This document shows, piece by piece, positions 1-8,545 of a stretch of 42,598 nucleotides of DNA. The stretch comes from Pseudomonadota bacterium (GTDB lineage Bacteria > Pseudomonadota > Alphaproteobacteria > Rhizobiales > Devosiaceae). Position numbers and translations under genes: made by a program. The notes beneath the pieces were generated by a model, which was not told where the DNA came from, did no database searches, and was given only the letters and a program-made list of their open reading frames with translations. Where the stretch lies: contig JAEYTY010000129.1 in the NCBI GenBank assembly GCA_023433775.1, positions 1 through 42,598 of the forward strand, in the 5' to 3' direction. The number at the start of each line of letters is the position of its first letter. Positions within the stretch are counted from its first letter, which is position 1.

Positions 1-697
1 CGCCAAGGAAGCTGCCGCGGGCCGCACCGCCATTGTCTCGGGCTGCGGCTATGGCACGGAGATGGCCATTGAGATCGCCCGATCCGCCGAAAAGGCTGGC
101 GCCGATGGCATATTGTTGCTGCCCCACTATCTGATCGATGCACCGCAAGAGGGGCTCTATGAGCATGTCCGCCGCGTTTGCCAGTCGATCGGCATTGGCG
201 TCATGGTCTATAATCGCGACAATTCCATCATCAGCGCCGAAACCCTGGCGCGGCTCTGCGAGGCCTGCCCAAACCTGATCGGCTTCAAGGATGGCTCGGG
301 CGATATTGGCCTCGTCCGCCAGATCACTGCCACCATGGGTGATCGCCTGACTTACCTCGGCGGTATGCCTACGGCCGAGCTTTTCGCCGAAGCCTATCTT
401 GCCGCCGGGTTCACCACCTATTCCTCGGCCGTGTTCAATTTCGTGCCGGCCCTTGCCATCGAGTTCTATAAGTCGTTGCGGGCCGGGGAGCGCGCTAATT
501 GCGAGCGCATACTCAAGGAATTTTTCTACCCCTTCATGGCGTTGCGGTCCCGCCGCAAGGGCTATGCCGTTGCCGCCATCAAGGCGGGCGTACGCCTTCA
601 GGGCTATGACGCAGGCCCCGTCCGCAGCCCTCTCTGCGACCTGACCGAAGAGGAAGAAACTATGCTGGCAAAACTCATAGAGGCGCAGAAACACTAA
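1..697 (+). CDS. kdgD: 5-dehydro-4-deoxyglucarate dehydratase (5' truncated by window)
   Basis: Dihydrodipicolinate-synthase-type TIM-barrel enzyme that decarboxylates and dehydrates 5-dehydro-4-deoxy-D-glucarate to 2,5-dioxopentanoate in the oxidative uronate/aldarate route. The frame is open from base 2, so about 231 residues are visible and roughly 70-80 N-terminal residues lie outside the window. The Schiff-base lysine is visible in GFKDGSGD and the catalytic tyrosine in MVYNRDN. The C-terminal half matches this subfamily rather than DapA (YSSAVFNFVPALA, RRKGYAVAAIKAG). It is followed 10 bp later by a lactonase gene, which fits one aldarate pathway. Family assignment is confident; the exact substrate is inferred from family and neighbours. 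Confidence 0.9.
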   Translation, partial: AKEAAAGRTAIVSGCGYGTEMAIEIARSAEKAGADGILLLPHYLIDAPQEGLYEHVRRVCQSIGIGVMVYNRDNSIISAETLARLCEACPNLIGFKDGSGDIGLVRQITATMGDRLTYLGGMPTAELFAEAYLAAGFTTYSSAVFNFVPALAIEFYKSLRAGERANCERILKEFFYPFMALRSRRKGYAVAAIKAGVRLQGYDAGPVRSPLCDLTEEEETMLAKLIEAQKH

Positions 698-707
698 GGT
701 TTAGCCG

Positions 708-1574
708 ATGCGGATGGAGCTGATATGCGACGCCCAATGCAGAATTGGTGAGTCCCCCGTCTGGGTCGATGACGCGCTTTATTGGCTCGATATTGAGCAG
801 CGGCATCTGCACCGCTGGCAGGCTGGCCAGCACCGGATCATGGCGCTGCCCTGTACCGTCAGTGCGATTGCGCCCGCAGAAACGGGCTTCATTGCCGCCG
901 GGGATAGGGGCTTCGGCCTTGTTGTGCCGGGCGAAGATGAGGCCAGCTTTGAGCCGCTAGCTGACATACTGCCCGCCGATCTGCCGATGCGGATGAATGA
1001 TGGGGCGCTGGACCGGCAAGGACGGTTCTGGGCCGGCTCCATGAGCCAGCCCGTCGATCCGCAAAACCCTGCCGGACAGCTTTTCCGCTTCGACGGCAAG
1101 GCAGAGCTGTCGCCCCAGCCAAGCCTGCTGATCCAGAATGGCCTTGCCTTCTCCCCCGATGGCAGGACCATGTATCTTTCGGATTCCCACCCCAGCGTCG
1201 CAAAAGTCTGGCGGTTTGACTACGATCCGGAGCACGGCGTGCCCAGCAATCGGAGCCTGTTCTGCACGAGCACCGACCTCGGTGGTCGCCCGGATGGCGC
1301 CGCCATCGATACCGATGGCTGCTATTGGATCGCGGCCAGCGACGGGTTCAGGGTGGTTCGCGTTACCCCGCAGGGCGAGATTGACGCCGTAGTCGAAGTG
1401 CCGACGCGAAATCCCACCAATATCTGCTTTGGCGGCACGGACCTTCGGACGATGTTTGTCACCTCGCTGATTTCCAAGCAGCCCGACCGCTTTTCAGGCG
1501 GTGTCTTCGCGCTGGAATCGCCTTGGCAGGGCTTGCCCGATAGGCCCTGGGCGCCCTCGCAAACCAACTCATAG
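708..1574 (+). CDS. SMP-30/gluconolactonase family lactonase
   Basis: A 288-residue six-bladed beta-propeller of the regucalcin/SMP-30 family, which hydrolyses sugar-acid lactones with one divalent metal. The metal-site motifs are in order: GESPVW near the N-terminus (Glu ligand), RMNDGALD with GRFWAGSM in the middle, and QNGLAFSPDG...YLSDS (Asn and Asp ligands). No signal peptide is seen, so it is probably cytoplasmic. It starts 10 bp after kdgD and is probably cotranscribed. Given udh at 9597, the likely substrate is the aldarolactone made by uronate dehydrogenase, but gluconolactone or another lactone cannot be excluded. Confidence 0.85.
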   Translation: MRMELICDAQCRIGESPVWVDDALYWLDIEQRHLHRWQAGQHRIMALPCTVSAIAPAETGFIAAGDRGFGLVVPGEDEASFEPLADILPADLPMRMNDGALDRQGRFWAGSMSQPVDPQNPAGQLFRFDGKAELSPQPSLLIQNGLAFSPDGRTMYLSDSHPSVAKVWRFDYDPEHGVPSNRSLFCTSTDLGGRPDGAAIDTDGCYWIAASDGFRVVRVTPQGEIDAVVEVPTRNPTNICFGGTDLRTMFVTSLISKQPDRFSGGVFALESPWQGLPDRPWAPSQTNS

Positions 1575-1615
1575 CGGTCTCCAGCAAGCCCAACTCAATC
1601 CTGTATTACAACTCC

Positions 1616-1644
1616 TTGACTCAAAATCCATTCGGTTGTACAAA
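1616..1644 (+). promoter_or_regulatory. Candidate sigma70-type promoter of the lacI-type/transport operon
   Basis: TTGACT at 1616-1621 resembles a -35 box (5 of 6) and TACAAA at 1639-1644 a weak -10 box (4 of 6), with a 17-bp spacer. A transcript would start about 1650, inside the palindrome at 1648-1665. The region is AT-rich compared with its surroundings. The first TTG here could be read as a start codon, but it has no ribosome-binding site and fits better as the -35 element. Inferred from sequence only. Confidence 0.45.
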
Positions 1645-1647
1645 TTA

Positions 1648-1665
1648 TGATAATACGTATTATCA
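1648..1665. promoter_or_regulatory. Perfect 18-bp palindrome, candidate LacI-family operator
   Basis: TGATAATACGTATTATCA reads the same on both strands and has a central CG step, the usual form of LacI/GalR-family operators. It sits just downstream of the candidate -10 box and just before the regulator's Shine-Dalgarno sequence, so a bound repressor would block the start of transcription. It probably mediates autoregulation and control of the downstream transport/catabolic genes. The palindrome is seen directly; binding by the adjacent regulator is inferred. Confidence 0.7.
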
Positions 1666-1678
1666 AATGAGGGAAACT

Positions 1679-2710
1679 TTGGGAAAGCGCGTTACACAGC
1701 GAGACATCGCCCGCCTGGCCAATGTGAGCCAGGCCACGGTTTCGCTCGTGCTCAATGGCGTTTCCGACGCCGATGCGCGCATCCCGGCCGAAACCCGCAA
1801 GCGCGTCCAGGACATCATCGTTTCGACCGGCTATATCGCCGATCCCGCGGCCCGCAGCCTGGTCAAAGCCAGCAACCGCATCCTAGGCGTTTTCACCTAT
1901 GAGCCAGCCTTCCCAAGCGGACAGGCGGACTTCTTCACCCCTTTCCTGTTCGGCGTCGAAGAGACGGCGCAGGATCTGGGCTATGACCTGCTGCTGCTGA
2001 CGGGTCGTGCTACCGAAGCCGATGGCCGCAAGAAGATTTTCCACGCCGGCAGCCGCCTCCGCATGGCCGATGGCTGCCTGCTCCTTGGCGTGCTTTTCGA
2101 CCAGGAAGAGCTGCAGCGTCTTGTCGAGTCCGACTATCCCTTCGTGGCCATTGGTCGCCGCGAAGATGCCAGCGGCCGCGTTCCCTATGTGGGCGCCGAC
2201 TACGTCACCGCGACCGCCGAACTCGCAACCCGGTCCATGGCGCTTGGCCACACGAAAATGGCCTATATCGGCCCCGCCGATCGCGCTGAATCCCGCATCG
2301 ACCGCTGGGTCGGCTTTCAGTCCGCGATTGACGGGCGCGCCGATCTTGTCTGCCGCGAACCGGCTTCAGGAATTGATCCCGAGGTGCTGCTCGACCGGGT
2401 TCTCGAATCCGGCGCAACCATCGTTTTCTTCGTGGAACTGGCCGATGCCGTGCCCTTCCGCGATGCCGTCGTTGCGCGGGGGCTCTCGGTGCCAGCCGAC
2501 ATTTCCATCGTTGTGCTGGGCAGCCATGTCCGCGCCTCGGCCAAGGGCATTGGCTTCACCACCTATGCGGTCCCCCGCGAGGAAATGGGCCGCCAGGCGA
2601 CTGACATGCTCGTCGGGCTCATCACCGGCACCCAGAAGCCACAGCAAATTCTTCTCAAATGCGAACAGGTCCCCGGCGAAACGCTGGGGCCGGCAAGAAC
2701 ACGGATATGA
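1679..2710 (+). CDS. LacI-family transcriptional regulator
   Basis: Local repressor or activator of the LacI/GalR type. The N-terminal helix-turn-helix is clear (VTQRDIARLANVSQATVSLV), followed by a periplasmic-binding-protein-like ligand domain to the C-terminus. I chose TTG at 1679 (343 residues) because GAGGGA lies 4 nt upstream and the protein then begins MGKRVTQRDIAR, as is usual for the family. ATG at 1667 is the alternative, but it abuts the operator palindrome and has no Shine-Dalgarno sequence. The stop overlaps the next start (ATGA at 2707-2710), so it is translationally coupled to the FAD oxidoreductase gene. Effector not known; a uronate or its breakdown product is likely from context. 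Confidence 0.9.
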   Translation: MGKRVTQRDIARLANVSQATVSLVLNGVSDADARIPAETRKRVQDIIVSTGYIADPAARSLVKASNRILGVFTYEPAFPSGQADFFTPFLFGVEETAQDLGYDLLLLTGRATEADGRKKIFHAGSRLRMADGCLLLGVLFDQEELQRLVESDYPFVAIGRREDASGRVPYVGADYVTATAELATRSMALGHTKMAYIGPADRAESRIDRWVGFQSAIDGRADLVCREPASGIDPEVLLDRVLESGATIVFFVELADAVPFRDAVVARGLSVPADISIVVLGSHVRASAKGIGFTTYAVPREEMGRQATDMLVGLITGTQKPQQILLKCEQVPGETLGPARTRI

Positions 2711-4323
2711 AGTTGAAAGAGTATCGCGCAGATATCGTCATCATTGGTGGTGGGCTGGGGGGCGTCGCTGCGGCGCTATCGGCTGCCCGGGCGGGCAAAC
2801 AGGTCATCATGACCGAGGAGTTCGACTGGATCGGCGGCCAGATGACGAGCCAGGCCGTGCCGCCCGATGAGCATAGCTGGATAGAACAGTTCGGCGCCAC
2901 CCGCTCCTACCGCGCCCTGCGCAACGGCATACGCCAGTATTACCGCGACCATTATCCGCTGACCGAGACTGCCCGCGCCCGCACCGATCTCAATCCCGGC
3001 GCCGGCCATGTCAGCCGCCTTTGCCATGAGCCGCGCGTTGCTCTCGCGGTCATGGAGGCCATGCTCGCCCCCCATCTGGGCTCCGGCCGCCTCAAAATCC
3101 TGAAACCCTATCGCGCTATCAGCGCTGAAACTCAGGGTGACAGCGTCACGTCCGTTACGCTCCAGCATCGCGATAGCGGCGACCAAATCGTGCTTACCGG
3201 CGATTATTTCATCGACGCGACCGAGCTTGGCGACCTGCTGCCGATGACCGGCACGGAATATGTCACCGGCTTTGAAAGCCGCGCCGAAACCGGCGAGCCT
3301 AATGCGCCCGATATGGCGCAGCCGGACAACCAGCAGGCCGTTTCCATCTGCTTCGTGGTCGACCATGTCGATGGCAATCACGTGATCGACAAGCCGAACA
3401 ATTATGATTTCTGGCGTAATTATCAGCCCAAATTCTGGGGCGGGCCTCTGCTTGGTTTTACTGCGCCCCATCCGCGCACGCTCGAGCCCACAAAGCGCGA
3501 ATTCACCCCCAATCCCGATGATGATCCGGCCCTGGTCGTGGCCGATCAGCGCATCGGCGGCGGCGACATGAACCTCTGGACCTTCCGGCGCATTGCCGCG
3601 CGCCAGAATTTTGTCCCCGGCGCCTATGCCTCCGATCTCTGCCTCGTGAACTGGCCGATGATCGACTATTTCGAAGCTCCGATCACCGATCTGCCGCGGG
3701 ATGAATATGAGCGCCATCTGTCGGCCGCCGCAGAGCTTTCCTATTCGGTGTTTTATTGGCTGCAGACCGAGGCCCCGCGCACCGATGGCGGCCAGGGTTT
3801 CCCCGGCCTCAGGCTGCGCGGCGATGTGACGGGTACCGAACATGGCCTCGCCATGGCGCCCTATATCCGCGAAAGCCGTCGCATCAAGGCGCTGACGACG
3901 GTGGTGGAACAGGACCTGTCGCTCGAAGTGCGCGGCGATCAGGGTGCCGTTCATTATCGCGACTCTGTTGGCGTCGGCATGTATCGCATCGATCTCCACC
4001 CCTCGACCGGTGGCGACAATTACATCGACGTGGGCTCCTGCCCCTTCGAAATTCCGCTCGGCGCGCTGATCCCGCGGCGAATGCGCAACCTGCTGGCCGC
4101 CGGCAAGAATATCGGCACCACCCACATCACCAATGGCTGTTACCGGCTGCACCCGGTGGAGTGGAATATCGGTGAAGTCGCGGGGCTGCTCGCCAGCCAC
4201 TGCCTCGACACGCACCAGCAACCCGAAGCGCTTCAGTCCAATGAAGCCAGAACCAAGGATTTCCAGTCACGTCTCGCCCGCGAAGGGATCGAGATGCACT
4301 GGCCAGATATCGCCGGCTACTGA
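2707..4323 (+). CDS. FAD-dependent oxidoreductase (FAD_oxidored, PF12831-like), substrate unknown
   Basis: A 538-residue cytoplasmic flavoprotein. The N-terminal Rossmann dinucleotide site is IIGGGLGG (residues 12-19). The C-terminal FAD-contact region reads NLLAAGKNIGTTHITNG followed by RLHPVEWNIGEVAGLLA, typical of the FAD_oxidored family. No signal peptide or membrane segment is seen. It starts at the ATG inside the ATGA overlap with the regulator; an ORF start at 2659 was rejected because it overlaps the regulator by 52 bp without a ribosome-binding site. It sits between a LacI regulator and a sugar ABC importer, so it probably oxidises an imported glycoside, sugar or uronide. No specific reaction can be assigned from sequence. 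Confidence 0.8.
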   Translation: MKLKEYRADIVIIGGGLGGVAAALSAARAGKQVIMTEEFDWIGGQMTSQAVPPDEHSWIEQFGATRSYRALRNGIRQYYRDHYPLTETARARTDLNPGAGHVSRLCHEPRVALAVMEAMLAPHLGSGRLKILKPYRAISAETQGDSVTSVTLQHRDSGDQIVLTGDYFIDATELGDLLPMTGTEYVTGFESRAETGEPNAPDMAQPDNQQAVSICFVVDHVDGNHVIDKPNNYDFWRNYQPKFWGGPLLGFTAPHPRTLEPTKREFTPNPDDDPALVVADQRIGGGDMNLWTFRRIAARQNFVPGAYASDLCLVNWPMIDYFEAPITDLPRDEYERHLSAAAELSYSVFYWLQTEAPRTDGGQGFPGLRLRGDVTGTEHGLAMAPYIRESRRIKALTTVVEQDLSLEVRGDQGAVHYRDSVGVGMYRIDLHPSTGGDNYIDVGSCPFEIPLGALIPRRMRNLLAAGKNIGTTHITNGCYRLHPVEWNIGEVAGLLASHCLDTHQQPEALQSNEARTKDFQSRLAREGIEMHWPDIAGY

Positions 4324-4358
4324 GCCGAACGATCAAACATCACACAGGAGGAACGGTG

Positions 4359-5633
4359 ATGAAACTGCTCAACAAAAAAGGACTCTTTGCTGCGCTCTAT
4401 GCGTCTGCAGCGCTCATGTCCATCAATGCCGCCACTGCCCAGGATCAGGTCAATCTGCGGATGCTCATCTGGAGCGCCAATGAAGACCACCTGAAGCTCT
4501 TCAATGACATTGCTGATGCGTATAAGTCCGAACACCCGAATGTAAGCGTGACTTATGAAGCCGTGCCCTATGGCGATTTCCCGACCACGCTGACCACCCA
4601 GATCGCCGGCGGCAATGCACCCGACCTGACCTGGCTGACAGAAACGGCGCAGTCCGATTTTATCGCTGCCGGCGCCATGTATCCGCTGACCGAAACCTTC
4701 AAGAACACCGAAGGCTATAACCTCGAAGATTTCGCGCCGGCTTCGCTCGAATCCTGGTCGAAGGATGGCGAACTCTATTTCTACCCCTTCTCCACCTCGC
4801 CCTTTGCGGTCTTCGTCAACAATGACCTTGTCCGCGAAGCCGGCCAGAAGACCCCGGCCGAACTCGTCGCCGAAGGCAATTGGGATTGGCAGCACGCCGT
4901 CGATCTCGGCGCAGCCGTCAAAGCCAGCACCGGCAAGCATGGCCTTGTTTTCCGCGATTTTGAGTACACAGCCTGGACCCGCCTTGCCCCGCTCTACACC
5001 GGCTGGGACGTCAAGCTCTGGTCCGAAGACGGCAAGACCTGCGCCATGACCTCACCGGAAATGGTCGACGCCATGACCTTCTTGCACGACGCAATCTTCG
5101 AAAAGCAGGCCATGCCTGGGCCGGGTGTCTCCGCCGACTTCTTCGCTGGCGATGCCGCCATGACCATCACCCAGATCAGTCGCGCCAATTTGCTGCCGAC
5201 GGGTGAAAATGCCTTCGAATGGGATCTGGTTGGCCTGCCTGCCGGCCCCATCGGCCAGTATGGCTATGTCGGTGCCGCCGGCATTGGCGTGATGAAGTCT
5301 TCGCCCCACGCCCAGGAAGCCGCTGATTTCCTCGCTTTCTTCTCGAACGAGGAAAATGTCACCAAGCTCGCCCGCTACTTCCCGCCGACCCGCGCCAGCG
5401 TCCTGACGCCGGAAGTTCTGGCCGCTTCAAACCCGCTGCTTTCCGAAGAGCAACTAACCAATGTGGTGATCGAGGGCGTGATCAACGGTCGCTCTGCTGC
5501 TGGTCACACCAATTACGAGCAGATCTCGCAGAATGTTCGCGCGTCGCTCGATGCTCTCTGGGTGCCGGATGCCGATGTCGCCCAGGTGCTGCAGGCCACC
5601 TGCGATAACCTCAACCCGCTGTTGCAGCGCTAA
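4359..5633 (+). CDS. Carbohydrate ABC transporter substrate-binding protein
   Basis: Periplasmic solute-binding protein of the extracellular family 1 (maltose/glycerol-3-phosphate type), 424 residues. A signal peptide is visible: basic MKLLNKKG, a hydrophobic stretch, and a probable cleavage near ATAQ-DQ. The mature part has the usual two-lobe features, such as GGNAPDLTWL and FPPTRASV. Start at ATG 4359 because AGGAGGA lies 6 nt upstream; the GTG 3 bp before it is less well spaced. It is the first gene of a complete importer followed by two permeases and an ATPase. The ligand is probably a uronic acid or an oligosaccharide containing one, judged from uxuA, udh and kdgD nearby. Confidence 0.92.
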   Translation: MKLLNKKGLFAALYASAALMSINAATAQDQVNLRMLIWSANEDHLKLFNDIADAYKSEHPNVSVTYEAVPYGDFPTTLTTQIAGGNAPDLTWLTETAQSDFIAAGAMYPLTETFKNTEGYNLEDFAPASLESWSKDGELYFYPFSTSPFAVFVNNDLVREAGQKTPAELVAEGNWDWQHAVDLGAAVKASTGKHGLVFRDFEYTAWTRLAPLYTGWDVKLWSEDGKTCAMTSPEMVDAMTFLHDAIFEKQAMPGPGVSADFFAGDAAMTITQISRANLLPTGENAFEWDLVGLPAGPIGQYGYVGAAGIGVMKSSPHAQEAADFLAFFSNEENVTKLARYFPPTRASVLTPEVLAASNPLLSEEQLTNVVIEGVINGRSAAGHTNYEQISQNVRASLDALWVPDADVAQVLQATCDNLNPLLQR

Positions 5634-5642
5634 GGACTGACC

Positions 5643-6575
5643 ATGGCACGAGCCACGCCTACGAACGGTGAGGAGGGGGCGCGCAAGCGCCCCTTCTGGA
5701 CCATGCAACGCAAGGACCATCTGACGGGCCTTGTTTTCGTCGCGCCCCAATTTATCGGCATCATCACCTTCGTCTTCGTGCCGCTCGTGCTGGTCTTCTA
5801 TTATTCACTGCACGACTGGAACGTGCTGGCCGGTTCTTTCACCTATGTCGGCGGCCAGAACTATCAGGAATTGCTGAGCGATCGGGCGCTGCCCGGCGTG
5901 CTCAGCGCGACCGTCATCTTTTCGTTGGGACTGGTCGTCCTCAATATCTCATTGGCGCTGCTGCTGGCGGTGCTGGTGAACCAGAGGCTCGCCGGCATAT
6001 CGGTCTTTCGCACCCTGTTTTTCTCCCCGGTGGTGGTTTCCGTCATCGCCTGGGCCATTGTCTGGCGTTTCCTTCTCCAGTCCAATGGCGGCATCAACGG
6101 CCTGCTTCACATGGTGGGTGTAGAGGGGCCGAACTGGCTCCGCCTGCCGCACACGGCCATGATTTCGCTCATCGTCGTACAGACGTTCAAAAGCGTGGGC
6201 CTCAACATGGTGCTATTCCTGGCCGCCCTGCAGGGTGTGCCGCGCGAACTCCACGAGGCCGCCCGTGTCGATGGCGTGCCCGCCTTCAAGCAATTCTACC
6301 GCATCACGCTGCCGCTCATCAGCCCGACGCTGATGCTGGTCTCCATCGTCACCATCGTTGGCGCGCTGCAGGTCTTTGCCCAGATCGAAGTGCTGACTCA
6401 GGGCGGGCCCGGCACGTCCACCACCGTGCTGGTCTATTACTTCTACCAGCAGGCGTTCCAGTTCCTGAACTTCGGCTATGGCTCGACCCTGTCGATCATT
6501 CTGCTCGGCATTGTTGGCCTGCTGACCTATGCGCAGTGGCAGCTCCGCCGGAAGGTTGTCTTCTATGAACACTAA
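5643..6575 (+). CDS. Sugar ABC transporter permease (MalF/UgpA type)
   Basis: Inner-membrane permease of 310 residues with about six transmembrane segments. The first begins near residue 28 (LVFVAPQFIGIITFVFVPLV). The cytoplasmic EAA loop that contacts the ATPase is clear: ELHEAARVDG followed by FYRITLPLISP. AAGGA overlaps the upstream stop region 6 nt before the ATG, so translation is likely coupled to the binding-protein gene. It pairs with the MalG-like permease, whose start lies inside this gene's last codons. Confidence 0.92.
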   Translation: MARATPTNGEEGARKRPFWTMQRKDHLTGLVFVAPQFIGIITFVFVPLVLVFYYSLHDWNVLAGSFTYVGGQNYQELLSDRALPGVLSATVIFSLGLVVLNISLALLLAVLVNQRLAGISVFRTLFFSPVVVSVIAWAIVWRFLLQSNGGINGLLHMVGVEGPNWLRLPHTAMISLIVVQTFKSVGLNMVLFLAALQGVPRELHEAARVDGVPAFKQFYRITLPLISPTLMLVSIVTIVGALQVFAQIEVLTQGGPGTSTTVLVYYFYQQAFQFLNFGYGSTLSIILLGIVGLLTYAQWQLRRKVVFYEH

Positions 6576-7407
6576 GCTCAATCCCCGGACCAAGGTGGCG
6601 CTCTACGGGTTGCTCTGCCTGATGCTCTTTCCCTTCATCTTCCCCACCTGGTGGATGGTGACCTCGTCCATCAAGCCGATCAGCCAGATCTTTGCTTTCC
6701 CGCCCGAGATTTTCCCCTCGAGCATCGACCTGTCGTCCTACAAGACCGCGTTCGAATTCCAGCCCTTTGCCCGGCAATATTTCAACTCGGTCTATATCGC
6801 GGTCGTCGTCACCGTCGTGACCATGCTGTTCTGCTCACTGGCCGGCTATGCCTTTGCGCGCATCAAGTTCCCCGGCGCCAATCTCATGTTCATGGTGGTG
6901 CTGATGGGCCTGCTGGTGCCATCGGAAGTCACGCTCATTCCTCTGTTTCAGATGTTCCGGGCCTGGGGTCTTTCCAACACGCACTGGCCGCTATTGCTGA
7001 TCCAGACAGTCGGCGCATCCTCGGTGTTCGCCACATTCATCATGAGGCAGTTCTTCATCACCCTGCCCACTGAGCTTGAAGAAGCGGCACGTATCGACGG
7101 CCTTAGCCGGCTCAAGATTTTCTGGACCATCGCACTACCGCTCTCCAAACCGGCACTCGCTGCCGTGGCCATCTTCACCTTCCTGCACAGCTGGAACTCG
7201 TTCCTTGAGCCGCTGGTCTTCATCTCCTCGCGTGAGCTGTTCACGCTGCCGGTTGCCCTTGTCAATTTCACCGACGCCTATGGTGGCGAGATGTGGAACG
7301 TGCAGCTGGCCGCCTCCACCATGTCCGCAATCCCGGTGCTGATCGTCTTCGTGATCGCCCAACGACACTTCATTGAAGGCCTGGCTCACACCGGGCTGAA
7401 AGGATAA
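6565..7407 (+). CDS. Sugar ABC transporter permease (MalG/UgpE type)
   Basis: Second permease of the importer, 280 residues, about six membrane segments, with the EAA loop ELEEAARIDG and FWTIALPLSKP. The start is taken at ATG 6565 (MNTKLNPRTKVALYG), which overlaps the upstream permease by 11 bp. An in-frame ATG at 6529 would add twelve polar residues lying wholly within the upstream gene and is less likely. Together with the preceding permease it forms the heterodimeric channel for the sugar. Confidence 0.92.
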   Translation: MNTKLNPRTKVALYGLLCLMLFPFIFPTWWMVTSSIKPISQIFAFPPEIFPSSIDLSSYKTAFEFQPFARQYFNSVYIAVVVTVVTMLFCSLAGYAFARIKFPGANLMFMVVLMGLLVPSEVTLIPLFQMFRAWGLSNTHWPLLLIQTVGASSVFATFIMRQFFITLPTELEEAARIDGLSRLKIFWTIALPLSKPALAAVAIFTFLHSWNSFLEPLVFISSRELFTLPVALVNFTDAYGGEMWNVQLAASTMSAIPVLIVFVIAQRHFIEGLAHTGLKG

Positions 7408-7411
7408 TTCC

Positions 7412-8461
7412 ATGGCCAATGTTTCCCTCTCGGGCATTCGCAAAAGCTTCGGCGCGGTCGACGTCATCCAGGGCGTGGATATCGACATCGAGGACGGTCA
7501 GTTCGTCGTGCTGGTCGGTCCCTCCGGCTGCGGCAAGTCCACCCTGCTGCGCATGTTGGCCGGCCTCGAAACCGTAACGGATGGCGACATCCGCATCGGC
7601 GAGCGCATGGTCAATGATCTGGAGCCCAAGGACCGCGACATCGCCATGGTGTTTCAGAATTATGCGCTCTACCCGCATATGACCGTCGGCAAGAATATGG
7701 GCTTTTCGCTGGAGCATCGCGGCGGCAGCAAGGATGAGATCGCCAAGCGCGTGAACGACGCCGCGGCCATTCTGGGTCTCACTGATCTGCTCGACCGCTA
7801 TCCGCGCCAGCTATCGGGCGGACAGCGTCAGCGCGTGGCCATGGGCCGCGCCATCGTGCGCAATCCACAGGTGTTCCTGTTCGATGAACCCCTCTCCAAT
7901 CTCGATGCCAAGCTGCGCGTTGTCATGCGCGGCGAGATCAAGGCCCTGCACCAGCGCCTCAAGGTGACCACGGTCTATGTGACCCATGATCAGGTCGAGG
8001 CCATGACCATGGCTGACAAGATCGTGGTCATGAACGGTGGCCGCGTCGCGCAGATGGGCTCGCCCCTGGCGCTCTATGATCGCCCGGAAAACCTCTTCGT
8101 TGCCGGGTTCATCGGTTCTCCCGCGATGAACCTGATCGAAGGCACGATCACCGCCGACGGCTTTGCCGCCGGTGGTGCCGTGCTTCCTCTCAACTCCAAC
8201 GCCTATGCCGGGCGCCGCGCCTTTTATGGCATCCGTCCCGAACACATCGAACTGGTCGCCTCCGGCGGCATCGAGGCCGAGGTGCAGTTGATCGAGCCAA
8301 TGGGGTCCGAAACCCAGCTCACCTTCCGCTGCGGCGAGGTGCAATTGGCGGGCATGTTCCGCGAGCGTTTCGAGGGCAGGGTGGGCGACAGGGTGCGCAT
8401 CCAGCCGCGCCTCGATCTTGTCCACCTCTTCGATGCGCAATCGGAGCAAAGGCTCGCCTGA
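7412..8461 (+). CDS. Sugar ABC transporter ATP-binding protein (UgpC/MsmK type)
   Basis: A 349-residue ATPase that energises the importer. Walker A is GPSGCGKST, the signature is LSGGQRQR, Walker B is VFLFDEPLSNLD and the switch histidine is in YVTHDQVEAMTMAD. The C-terminal ~110 residues form a TOBE-type regulatory domain (GIRPEHIEL...), typical of the CUT1 carbohydrate subfamily. AAGGA precedes the ATG by 7 nt, and the gene follows the permease by 4 bp. Likely part of one operon with the binding protein and permeases. Confidence 0.93.
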   Translation: MANVSLSGIRKSFGAVDVIQGVDIDIEDGQFVVLVGPSGCGKSTLLRMLAGLETVTDGDIRIGERMVNDLEPKDRDIAMVFQNYALYPHMTVGKNMGFSLEHRGGSKDEIAKRVNDAAAILGLTDLLDRYPRQLSGGQRQRVAMGRAIVRNPQVFLFDEPLSNLDAKLRVVMRGEIKALHQRLKVTTVYVTHDQVEAMTMADKIVVMNGGRVAQMGSPLALYDRPENLFVAGFIGSPAMNLIEGTITADGFAAGGAVLPLNSNAYAGRRAFYGIRPEHIELVASGGIEAEVQLIEPMGSETQLTFRCGEVQLAGMFRERFEGRVGDRVRIQPRLDLVHLFDAQSEQRLA

Positions 8462-8484
8462 TCAGGCGGGCCAAGTTTGGGCTG

Positions 8485-8506
8485 TCCGCAGGGGCAATTC
8501 TGCGGA
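8485..8506 (+). other. Intercistronic hairpin between importer and uxuA
   Basis: TCCGCAG (8485-8491) and CTGCGGA (8500-8506) form a perfect 7-bp stem with an 8-nt loop in the 84-bp gap between the ATPase gene and uxuA. There is no T-run after it, so it is not a good intrinsic terminator. It could protect the 3' end of the transport mRNA or mark partial attenuation. Confidence 0.4.
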
Positions 8507-8545
8507 TAGTCTGGGTCAGTCCCCACCAATTATTGAGCAGGTCAC

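Noticed and set aside
1616..1678. Upstream start for the LacI-family regulator
   Set aside because: TTG 1616 coincides with a -35-like box and the stretch holds the operator palindrome; no ribosome-binding site precedes it or ATG 1667.
2776..4221. Long minus-strand frame opposite the FAD oxidoreductase
   Set aside because: Composition is typical of an antisense shadow in high-GC DNA, it lacks family motifs, and the plus-strand protein has clear FAD motifs and operon context.
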